From the NCBI GenBank assembly GCA_003427395.1, contig BFEA01000722.1, forward strand, positions 148,956-184,775: a stretch of 35,820 nucleotides of DNA, given 5' to 3'. The notes under the pieces were generated by a model that was given only the letters and a program-made list of their open reading frames with translations, was not told the DNA's origin and ran no database searches. This document shows, in pieces, positions 28,441 through 35,820 of the stretch (within the stretch, counting starts at the first letter, position 1; each line of letters opens with the position of its first letter). This DNA comes from Chara braunii (Eukaryota; Streptophyta; Charophyceae; Charales; Characeae). A program made the translations under genes and the position numbers.

Positions 28441-28993
28441 ACAGGATCTATGAGGACTGGTTTCGCAACCAGACAACACCGGTATGTTTGCTCAACTGGT
28501 TTTCAATGAGTTACGCTCGGGAGGTTTTTACTATAATGCGTGGGTTACTTCTTCTCTTTGCCTCTTTTTCTTCTTCTTCTTCTTTCCTTCTACTTCCTCT
28601 CCTGCAAGTGTGGCGTGTCTCAATTTCCGGTTGGTCGTCGGTCTTTCCGTTGTCAGCAACAACTTGTGGTTTCCGTGTTTTTTCTCAGGAATGAGGGTTG
28701 AGGACAGCGGCTTTCGTTTTCTTTTCTCTGGAACCAGGGTTCAGGATTGACTGTTCCTAGGGTAAGTTCCATATTTCCTGCACCTACTCTGGGTAATGGT
28801 CCCAGTAAGCTCTGTTTTGCTGGTTGCTGTCCTTCGAAAGATGGGTTTTTTGCTGAGTAAGGACGAGTATATAGGAGGCAAGTTGACAGGGTTATGAGAA
28901 AGGATAAAAGTGGTGCCTGTGAACATGTTTTCCAAAGACAACGGACTACATGACAACACCATATGATGATCCAAAGAGGGACGCTGGACCCCG

Positions 28994-29105
28994 TTTCCAG
29001 CAGGCGATGCTCTCCACCAATGGGCTGAAGCCTGCGAAAAAAAGAAAAATTGTGCCTCTGTGTTTCCAGCAGGCGATGCTCCCACCAATGGACTGAAGCC
29101 TGCGA
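28994..29105. repeat. 69-bp tandem duplication with inverted ends
   Basis: TTTCCAGCAGGCGATGCTC at 28994 recurs at 29063, each followed by CACCAATGG and CTGAAGCCTGCGA. Within each copy GCAGGC and GCCTGC form an inverted pair around about 25 bases. A more diverged relative may lie near 28680-28745. No gene is evident between 28441 and 29390. Confidence 0.85.
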
Positions 29106-29393
29106 CGGGACACTGGACCCGGCTGGGCCCGTAATCAAATTTCCGCCTTAGGAAAACAGAAGAAGTGACACTTGACCCGCCCCGTTTTCCTTTTTTTGAA
29201 TCATCACACACGTAGTGCTCCGCCGCGTGTGGTGGCCCCTGTTTTTCTTTTTTGAAATTTTCGTCTGTTCCTAAAAAGAAACAGGAAAAAGAGAAAGCAA
29301 AAAACAAAGAAAACAACAAGATACGTGTGCATTTCCTGGCCCCCCCTGAACAAAGACCATGCCCAAACACATGCCCAAACACAAACAATCGTC

Positions 29394-29484
29394 AAAAACT
29401 TGGACCATTTCTCGATTTATGCGTGTCACCCTTGCGCAGGGACCATGCTAATCTTCTCTGTATCGTTCCAAGTTGCGAAGGACC
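29394..29484 (-). ncRNA. U6 snRNA-like gene or pseudogene
   Basis: Reading the minus strand from 29484: a short 5' hairpin-like start (GGTCCTTCGCAAC), then TTGGAACGATACAGAGAAGA with the invariant ACAGAGA box, TTAGCATGGTCCCTGCGCAA with the AGC triad, GGGTGACACGCATAAATCGA, GAAATGGTCCAA and a T5 run at 29398-29394, the pol III stop. U6 is the catalytic spliceosomal RNA. From TTGGAACG on, identity to plant U6 is near complete. The 5' part is about 12 nt shorter than normal and differs from the usual stem-loop and GAUAAAA stretch. No TATA box or plant USE was seen at the expected distance, so a processed or decayed copy is likelier than an active gene. Confidence 0.85.
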
Positions 29485-29789
29485 ATTTCCTTAGTTTTCT
29501 TGAGGTGCATTCCTTTTCTTTTGTTTTGTCCTCATTGGACTACAATGCATTTCCCTCTCGATTATGTTATATTTTGCTCGCATGACGACAACAGCAGCGC
29601 TGTTCGCCGGCTGGGCGGGAACGTCGAGTGCCAAACCGAAGGAAGGGGCCGGCTGCAAAGTGCTTTGCGCGCCCGAATGTTCGTCGCCCGCTCTCCCGCG
29701 CTCACAATCTGCGGCCTGTTGTCTCTCGGTGTGCTGTTTGCTTGCTCACGATCCCGACACTTCGCACACACTCAGCAGTCATACCCGCG

Positions 29790-29792
<3 letters not shown>

Positions 29793-29838
<46 letters not shown>

Positions 29839-29845
29839 GAGGATA

Positions 29846-29905
<60 letters not shown>
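29793..29905. repeat. (GA)n microsatellites
   Basis: Two nearly pure GA tracts, 29793-29834 and 29848-29905, are separated by GCGCAGAGGATAGCA. The same separator follows the next GA tract at 30185. Long arginine/glutamate or serine/leucine open frames over this region are artefacts of the repeat. Confidence 0.97.
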
Positions 29906-29907
<2 letters not shown>

Positions 29908-30127
29908 GAAGCAGGATAGCTGGAGCAGGATAGCGGGATAGCGGGACTGGCACACTGTGGGGAGAGAGAGAGAGAGTGAGTTCGCAGGAGTGGCGAGCAC
30001 GAGGATTCAAGTTTCATAGAAAGTGACGTGGCATAGGAGGAGCTGGAGACGAGGACTTTGAGGGTGTTAGGACCCTCTTGCACTTTAGAGTGTTCGAAGG
30101 CAATTGCTGGGATTTTCGCTGGTGGAT

Positions 30128-30128
30128 N

Positions 30129-30185
<57 letters not shown>
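30128..30185. repeat. (GA)n tract beginning at the N
   Basis: Position 30128 is the only N of the window and is followed by GA repeats to 30185. The 3' flank GCGCAGAGGATAGCAGA is identical to the flank of the GA tract ending at 29834, so this may be a duplicated segment or an unresolved assembly join. Confidence 0.95.
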
Positions 30186-30189
<4 letters not shown>

Positions 30190-30321
30190 GAGGATAGCAG
30201 ACATGCGGGGGAGCAGACAGGCAGAAGAGCAGGCGGGTGGGTGCTGACAGAGAGGCCACTAGCAGACCCTTACAGGATCGAGATAGGAAAGATACAAGCG
30301 CGAGCAAAAGGGAGGGAAGGG

Positions 30322-30408
30322 AAGTGAGAGACGGGGAAGCCAGGGTGGGGAGGGAGAGACGGGGAAGGCAGGGCGGGCAGGGAGAGACGGGGAACCCAGG
30401 GCGGGAAG
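30322..30408. repeat. 27-28-bp G-rich minisatellite, three units
   Basis: GAGAGACGGGGAA recurs at 30326, 30354 and 30381, each followed by a CAGGG block. The flanking 30200-31050 is purine-rich with no convincing gene. It may be 5' untranslated sequence of the candidate exon at 31138. Confidence 0.85.
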
Positions 30409-31074
30409 ATCCTGGGGAATTTCTGATCTCGGAAGGCGGTTCAGTGGATACCTGTCATGGCGGGAGATGTGGAGATGCACAGCCCTGCTCTTTGCTGGGC
30501 TGCAGGTTGCTGGTTTCAGTGCGCCTACTGACGGGAGTGGTCAGCAAGGATCATCAACAGGAGGGGTGTCGTTTTCGGCTTCCAACCAGGCATCGAGAGA
30601 GAAGATGGGAGGTCGGGAGTGCGGGGGAGGGGGAGGTTATCGACCGGCTCTCGGATCCTCGCTGCTCTCCTCGTGGCCTTTCCCGCCTGGGGTGGCAGTG
30701 TCGGGCAATGCAGTGCGCGTGGGTTTCCATTCCGTGCATTGGTTTGCGGGAGGAACGAAGATAGCCACGTAGAGGAGAACGACAACACCAGACAGGTGAC
30801 GGGGTTGGAGAGGGGTTATTTTTGGGGGAGAAGGCGAGATTGGCGGAGGTAGTTGATCTGATGCCGTGTAGTATAAGCAGGAGTCGATAGTGTCGGTAGT
30901 TGGGGAGGGAGAGTGGAGGTGGTTAACAGGTGGGGTCTTCGTTAGATACTGAAGTCGTAGCGGTGGTAACCGGTGGGGAGGGAAAAGCCGGAGGAGGAAA
31001 GGGGGCGTTTTGTGTGGTCTGCTTGACGTAGAGGATGTGTAGTTGATCTTTGTTCCTGTCGTGGTGGGAGGTGA

Positions 31075-31105
<31 letters not shown>

Positions 31106-31137
31106 GGCGAAGCCCATCCTTTTTGTGCTCAGCGGAT

Positions 31138-31266
31138 ATGGAGCTCAAGAAGGCGTCTTCTTGGAAAACCGAAGGCCGACCTTGGCTGTGGCAGCGGCGG
31201 GCTTCGGGTTTTTGCAGCTCTCTAAAGGCTGATGGCCGGCCGGATCATCAGCACTCTCAACAACAT

Positions 31267-31302
<36 letters not shown>

Positions 31303-31542
31303 GGAAAGCGGATGCAGCATCATGAGAAGCACACGACACCATTTTTCCGGGAGTTCGCTCGCAGTCTGCAAGCGAAGGCTCGGCGACCGGTCACTGGGCT
31401 TCCATCGCCCGTTCCTCTGGCGCAGATCCCGATTTCGCCTGGAAGTGGTGGGGGCCAGTCAAATCCCAAGGCGCCTTGCCGTGCTGCTTCCCCCAAGCAA
31501 GCGGCCGGCTTAGTGCCCTCCAAGTCCTTCTCCCCTGTGAAG
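31138..31542 (+). CDS. Candidate first coding exon, polyglutamine protein
   Basis: From ATG 31138 the frame is open for 135 codons up to an AAG|GTTAGG splice-donor-like site (GT at 31543), ending in phase 0. The protein begins MELKKASSWKTEGRPWLWQR, has a histidine/glutamine stretch with 12 glutamines (CAG/CAA, 31267-31302), then FFREFARSLQAKARRPVTGL and a proline/serine-rich end. Beyond the donor the frame enters proline codons of the poly-C run, which argues that the exon ends here. Mixed codon use and lack of simple repeat outside the Q run suggest real coding. No family recognised. A longer open frame starts at 31123, but its first ATG context is no better. Confidence 0.4.
31270..31296 (+). 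repeat. (CAG)9 trinucleotide repeat
   Basis: Nine CAG units inside the candidate exon at 31138-31542, flanked by CAA codons so that the reading frame gives 12 glutamines. In-frame CAG/CAA mixture is usual for coding polyglutamine. Confidence 0.95.
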
Positions 31543-31633
31543 GTTAGGAACGAGCCCCCACTTGCCTTGTGTGCATGGCCTCTCGCCTCTCCGCTCTCTC
31601 CCTCCCACTCCCCTCCCCTTCCCTTCCCTCTCT

Positions 31634-31634
<1 letters not shown>

Positions 31635-31695
<61 letters not shown>
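31635..31695. repeat. C61 homopolymer
   Basis: Sixty-one uninterrupted C, embedded in further CCCTCCC-type sequence. The minus strand is a G run able to form quadruplexes. Such a length is rare, and read-through errors in sequencing are likely, so the true length is uncertain. Confidence 0.95.
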
Positions 31696-31698
<3 letters not shown>

Positions 31699-32579
31699 CC
31701 TCCCTTCCCCTCCTCTCCCCTCCCATCCCTCCCACTGACTGTGGCGTTGCCTCTTTTGTTACCTTGACCTCAATTTTTGCGTTGTCTCTATCGACAGCTT
31801 TTTCTTCGTGGGGGATTTTCCTACATTCCACCTTTCTTGATCACGGTCCTTTTCTTTAATCGGTTCCAATTCTACTCTTTCGTCGTTACTTAGTCTTCTT
31901 CTCTCGTCTTCTCTTGCCTTGTTTCCTCATTTCTCGTTTCTTCTCTCCACTGCCCTTGTCTACGCTGCTCGTCTTTCCGTATTTCTGGCCCTTCTCTTCT
32001 TTTCGTCTCTGTACCCGGTCAGTTTCTTCACAATTCTCCTCGTCCTCTGCCTCTCTCCAGTTCTCGCTACACCGATCTCTTCTCGATGCCGGTGCTTGAA
32101 AATCGAGTGAGAGTGCTGAACACCTGTGTCCTTCTTTCTCTGTGATCCGCAATGCCGCCGCTCGTCCTCCTGCCTACGTCGTCGTCGATCACCGTCTCTG
32201 GTAGTTGCTCTTGAGTCGTGCGTGGTCTCTCTGACCTCTATGTACTCTCTCTCTCTCTCTCTCTCGGTCTCTTCTTCTTTTTGTTTCCCCTCCCTTTTCT
32301 ACCCATGTACCACTCCTTCCCTGATTCCGACTTCCCAATGCGTCTCGTCTCATGTTTCATCTCTCCAGAATCCTGTAATGTCGTCTTCTCTGCTCTTTCT
32401 TCTGCTGTCTTACCCCTCCTCCCTCATCTCCTCCATTGTCTCTCGGGATCTCCCTCCTCTTTTCTCTTCCTGCCACGACTTTCTTTCTTAGACTCTCTGC
32501 AAGGCGCGATGTCTGCCACACCCCTCCTCCTGCTTGATGACCCTGATCTTCATCGGCTGAATGCAGCGGGAAGCAAATT

Positions 32580-32762
32580 TGGACTGACGTCCTAATTGGA
32601 TTCCATCGCTTCAGTTCTTGCTGCCAGATCGAACGGTTATCTAGCCGAGTCCATAGGCTCGGCTGTTCAAATTCTTCTCGTCTTCGGCTTGAGATGGGCT
32701 GTCCGTTCTTCTCTGTGGACCGACGTCCTAATTGGATTCTATCGCTTCAGTTCTTGCTGCCA
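32580..32762 (+). repeat. 47-bp direct repeat, 136 bp apart
   Basis: 32580-32626 and 32716-32762 share ACGTCCTAATTGGATTC and ATCGCTTCAGTTCTTGCTGC with only two differences. The region between repeats the word CTCGGCTG/CTCGTCTTCGGCTTG. No gene was recognised. Confidence 0.9.
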
Positions 32763-33054
32763 CCATCACCATCCTCCTCGTCACTTCCATCTGCTCTTCC
32801 TACTCTTGGCGATTAGCTCGTCCGTATATGAAAACATCCTGAGCACCATGTTCTTCTCCCCTTGAACCCCGCTTGCTCACACGGGGTGGCGCCATTGTAT
32901 CGCGTCTCGTTGACGTCCTCACTTACTTTTCGTATCGCCTCTTCCCATCCCCGCTTCAGACGCTTGCTGATCGCGTGTTCTCGTCGTGCCATTCTCTCTC
33001 CTCTCTATGGATGGACTCCTTTTTTTTGACTTCCCTTTTTCCCTCTTTTTAAAG

Positions 33055-33158
33055 GGCAACGGCCTGACATATCATCATGTAGCTGACCGGCCCCGGGCAA
33101 TTCAGAAATATTTGGTGTTACTCATGAATGAAGCTCTATCATCTGGATTCGAAGTCAG
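33055..33158 (+). CDS. Candidate second coding exon
   Basis: A 104-nt stretch of balanced composition stands out in pyrimidine-rich DNA. It follows a polypyrimidine tract and AAAG (acceptor-like, though AAG is weaker than CAG/TAG) and ends at CAG|GTCTGT. The frame in phase 0 reads GNGLTYHHVADRPRAIQKYL and VLLMNEALSSGFEV, which looks like ordinary helical protein. The phase fits the exon ending at 31542. The frame also stays open for some codons past the donor (VFQQFMGVPTEPSYR), so the exon could be longer. Family not recognised. Confidence 0.35.
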
Positions 33159-33960
33159 GTCTGTATTTCAGCAGTTCATGGGTGTACCAACTGAGCCAAG
33201 TTACCGTTTTCTCCTCGCATTTCTCCGTTGTTTTTTTTTGGCTGATCGGCTCTTCTCGTGGCCGTTGTATCTGTTATGTTCCAACTCCTCGCCTCCGCTC
33301 TTCATCTTCCTTTCGTTCGGTGTAATGAGTCGCCCACCATTGTCGATCCTCCTCATCGTGTCTTCTTATGGCATCGTTTTCATGGATGGAGTCATGTCAT
33401 CGCGGCATTAGTATTCTCATCGCCTCTTACCGGGTGTTTTTTTTTTTTTTTTTTTGCCTCTTACCGTTTCTCATTCAGTGTCTTGTTGCTTTCCTTCTCT
33501 GGTTGCCTTGTCTACTCTTGTAGTTGGTATTGCTCCCGCCTAAAATTTGTTGGCCTATCCTCTTTTCTTTCCTCCATTATCTTGCTCATTTGCTGTGAAT
33601 CGTTCTGCGCGACCTTGTTTTTCGTTGCCGTCTCGTCGAATATTCTTGCTCTTACTTCCCCCTCGCTCTTTTCGTGTGCTCTTCTCGCCGCCTCTCGCTA
33701 ATCAATCTGTTCTAATAAATTTCTTTTCCTGTCTCCTTGTCTCGCTCCGTCTTTATGTCGTAGAAACCTCTCGGTTGAGGAGAGGGGAAATGAATGGGTC
33801 TTCATACAGGGAAAGAACGATGGCACTGTCGTTGAAGGTATTATTCCGACATGTAGGGACGGAAGGACTCGATCATCCAGCCGGCCGGGTAAGTGGGCAA
33901 ACGGCAGGCTGAGTTGGAGGGGGAGGGATTGGTGTGTCACTTGGCAGGCGAGGGTGGTCG
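33159..33960. other. Pyrimidine-rich, no gene recognised
   Basis: C/T-rich plus strand to about 33720, with a T run at 33439-33455. Open frames are composition effects. No further exon could be supported. Confidence 0.5.
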
Positions 33961-33964
33961 CAGG

Positions 33965-34345
33965 CGTAATGTTTCGTGCAGGGGAGAGGTGAGAGATCGG
34001 TCAAGAAAGGACTAGAGCCCGCAGAGGGAAAGTCCATGCTGTCGCTTTTCTACTCTTTTGGGTGCGTGCGTTCTATGAATTACTGTATGTTGTTGTTTAG
34101 CTCCCTCCCAGTCCGAATGTCTCGTGCAGGTGAGGGGGCAGAGGTGCTTTTCTTCTCTTTTGAGTGGGTGCGTTCCATGAATGATGTAATTCAGCTGCCT
34201 CCCACGCGTAATGTCTCGTGTAGGTGAGGGGACACAGAGAACAAATGAGAGGGTGGGTCGAGAAAGATGTAGAGCGTGCAGGGGATTTTCTTGCTGTCGT
34301 CCCTTCTTTTTTCTCTTTTGGCTGCCTCCACTCTACAGATGATGT
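33965..34345 (+). repeat. Degenerate tandem units with TCTCGTGCAGG word
   Basis: AATGTTTCGTGCAGGGGAG at 33967, AATGTCTCGTGCAGGTGAGG at 34115 and AATGTCTCGTGTAGGTGAGG at 34209 head units that also share a TTTTCTxCTCTTTTG block and a TGCGTTCxATGAAT block. A fourth, more decayed unit follows. Unit lengths vary (about 95-150 bp). Some units carry CAG|GTGAGG, a donor-like sequence, probably by chance. Confidence 0.75.
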
Positions 34346-34763
34346 TGTGTAGCTAGCTCCCCCCGTCCATGTGCTTCTGTAAGAGAAGAGCCTTGTTGTG
34401 CCAGGCGTTCAGATAAGCGTCATGATGAACGGATGTATGTGACGGAGAGATAGCGGGCGAGCGTCATGATGGCGTTTTGTCTTTGAGCTAGCTCCTGTTG
34501 CCTGGCCACCCGCAAGAACACCAAAGTTGCCGTCGGGATCCCGGGTAGGGGTGGCAAACTGACACTCAGTCGAACACAGAATGCCGACATGCGAAGGATA
34601 TGTGACGGCTTGCGTTATGCATCTGCCGTTTCCCGATCGGAAATGGGAAACGGAGCTCTCGGAGGAGGAACGTTTCGTGAGAGACCGAGTCTTTCCTCTT
34701 TCTCCCTTTGGTAGAGCGATCGAGTCTTCCTCTTATCGCCATTGGTCTGGAAAAGGATTGGAT
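34346..34763. other. No confident gene; one 9-bp hairpin
   Basis: A plus-strand open frame (34581-34826) has no recognisable domain. A perfect 9-bp stem lies at 34626-34634/34645-34653 with a 10-base loop. Nothing else was supported. Confidence 0.5.
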
Positions 34764-34918
34764 CGCAGATCTTTTTTTGTGGGTTTCGAGATCTGTCTTC
34801 GTAGATTCGCAGATGTTTCTTCGTAGATTCGCAGAGCTTTCTTCGTAGATTCGTTGATCTTTCTTTGCGGGTCGCAGATCTTTCTTCGAGGGTTCGCAGA
34901 TCACTCTTTGTGGGTTTT
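34764..34918 (+). repeat. Seven-unit 21-23-bp minisatellite
   Basis: Units follow the pattern CTTCGTAGATTCGCAGATCT with small changes (GAGGGTTCGCAGATC and GCGGGTCGCAGATC in later units). The array is head to tail. Confidence 0.93.
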
Positions 34919-34985
34919 AGTTTTTCCGTCGGAGGAGATCTGAGAGAAGAAAGGAGATGAGTTTCGACTGCTGTAGATTGCGATA

Positions 34986-35235
34986 ATGGAGGTCCAGGTC
35001 GAATCATTAGCTGTTGAGGGGCTGGATGTTATCTAATCTCAGAATTGGGTACTCGATTGTTGTGGGAACTCTTTTTTTTTTGTCTCTTTCGAGTGCTGGG
35101 GAATGCTATGATGGAGGTCCAGGCCGAGTGTCACTAGCCGTTGCGCCGCTGGATGTTCTCTCTCCTCGGCCCTGGGTGCTCGATTCTGTGGAAACTCTTT
35201 TGTCGCCGAAATGTGAGGCTCATAAGTGAGTGCTT
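34986..35235 (+). repeat. 125-bp tandem duplication
   Basis: ATGGAGGTCCAGGTCGA at 34986 recurs as ATGGAGGTCCAGGCCGA at 35111. Both copies then share a GCTGGATGTT block, a GGGTxCTCGATT block and a GGxAACTCTTTT block. Confidence 0.85.
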
Positions 35236-35398
35236 TGGGCTTCATATGTACGACCAGAGCTGCGCAGCAAACGAGTAGGTATTTTGTTAGGATATGAGAT
35301 TTTAGTTGGATGTTTATGCAGTGGCTGGATAATCGATAGATGTGAAAATCTCGGCTTCTTCCCCGTATATTCCTACAAGTATGTAGTTGCGTCCGTCC

Positions 35399-35490
35399 GT
35401 GCATGTCCGTGTTTGTGTGCTTGTGTGTGTTTGTTGTGTTTATGTGTGTGCGTGTGTGTTTGGTGTGTGTGTGTGTGTGTTTGTTGTGTT

Positions 35491-35566
<76 letters not shown>
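35399..35566. repeat. (GT)n microsatellite, imperfect then pure
   Basis: GT-rich imperfect repeat from 35399, becoming a pure TG tract from about 35498 to 35566. Cysteine/valine open frames across it are artefacts. Confidence 0.97.
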
Positions 35567-35568
<2 letters not shown>

Positions 35569-35771
35569 CAAGCAGAGAAGGGGAGGAAGAGAGCAGACGG
35601 AGAGGTGAAAGAAAGCGGGAAGACGGGGGTGAATAGAGGTGGGAGGGTCAGAAAGAACGATGAGAGGTGTGACAGAGAGATGGGAGGGAGAAGGTCGGAG
35701 GGAGAGGAAAGACGTGTTCAGGAAGCACAGCCAAGAAAGAGGCTCGCGAGAGAGGGTGTAGGTGGGCGCGG

Positions 35772-35820
<49 letters not shown>
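35567..35820. repeat. Purine-rich tail ending in (GA)n
   Basis: Purine-rich sequence leads into a pure GA tract at 35774-35820 that runs off the window. No gene was seen. Confidence 0.9.

Larger units (their letters stand above)
31543..33054 (+). other. Pyrimidine-rich stretch, likely intron
   Basis: Strongly C/T-rich on the plus strand, starting at a GTTAGG donor-like site and ending in a T/C tract with AAAG at 33051-33054. Open frames within it are serine/leucine/phenylalanine strings caused by composition. It contains the C61 run and the 47-bp repeat described separately. As an intron it would be 1512 nt and join two phase-0 ends. Confidence 0.35.

Noticed and set aside
29473-30083. Long arginine/glutamate and serine/leucine open frames on both strands
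   Set aside because: They are translations of (GA)n/(TC)n microsatellites and carry no other coding signal.
31544-31859. Proline-rich and glycine-rich open frames across the poly-C run
   Set aside because: The frames are created by the homopolymer; the length is not reliable enough to hold a frame.
35387-35636. Cysteine/valine-rich open frames
   Set aside because: Artefact of the (GT)n tract.

Overview
The window reads as nuclear DNA of a eukaryote of the green lineage. It is repeat-rich, with long gene-poor stretches, many dinucleotide microsatellites, U6 snRNA-like sequence, decayed Ty3/Gypsy retrotransposons, and a primer binding site that matches the 3' end of plant-type tRNA-Asp over 18 of 18 bases. 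A charophyte-type genome is my best guess; nothing here proves the species. Both ends stop inside (TC)n/(GA)n tracts and one N lies inside a (GA)n tract, so this may be a whole contig broken at microsatellites.

Layout. (1) 1-1446: microsatellite, an A-rich stretch, then about 1.2 kb packed with short near-perfect hairpins that also contains a piece of U6 snRNA. (2) 1447-3850: a decayed Ty3/Gypsy pol remnant on the plus strand (end of RNase H, then integrase), keeping one reading frame through the integrase and interrupted by stop codons, with 85-bp and 124-bp tandem duplications. (3) 3850-10990: no convincing gene; one copy of a roughly 480-bp dispersed repeat at 6529-7009. (4) 10991-21297: the core of the window, a second Ty3/Gypsy lineage. 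It has a tRNA-Asp-type primer binding site at 12814-12831, an unusually long 5' coding part built from repeated homologous modules, gag with a damaged zinc knuckle, a retropepsin with DSG, reverse transcriptase with YIDD, RNase H, and an integrase with HHCC, DD35E and GPY motifs. Stops, small indels and a 13-bp tandem duplication show it is dead. Related module fragments also lie upstream of the primer binding site (10991-11221 and 11677-12366). (5) 21298-24200: repeat-rich 3' region with no LTR partner that I could find by eye. (6) 24404-25077 (minus): a small RG-rich/acidic ORF with an upstream TATA-like box, next to the second copy of the 480-bp repeat (25134-25613). (7) 25614-29390: AT-rich DNA without recognisable genes. 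(8) 29394-29484 (minus): a U6-like snRNA with an altered 5' end. (9) 29790-35820: GC-rich, microsatellite-dense DNA, purine-rich on the plus strand up to about 31.1 kb and then pyrimidine-rich to about 33.7 kb. It holds a 61-nt C run and two phase-compatible candidate exons (31138-31542 and 33055-33158) of an unrecognised host gene.

The most unusual observations are the repeated module array fused in frame to gag, and the hairpin cluster at 228-1438. All domain calls come from reading translations by eye; no database search was run.
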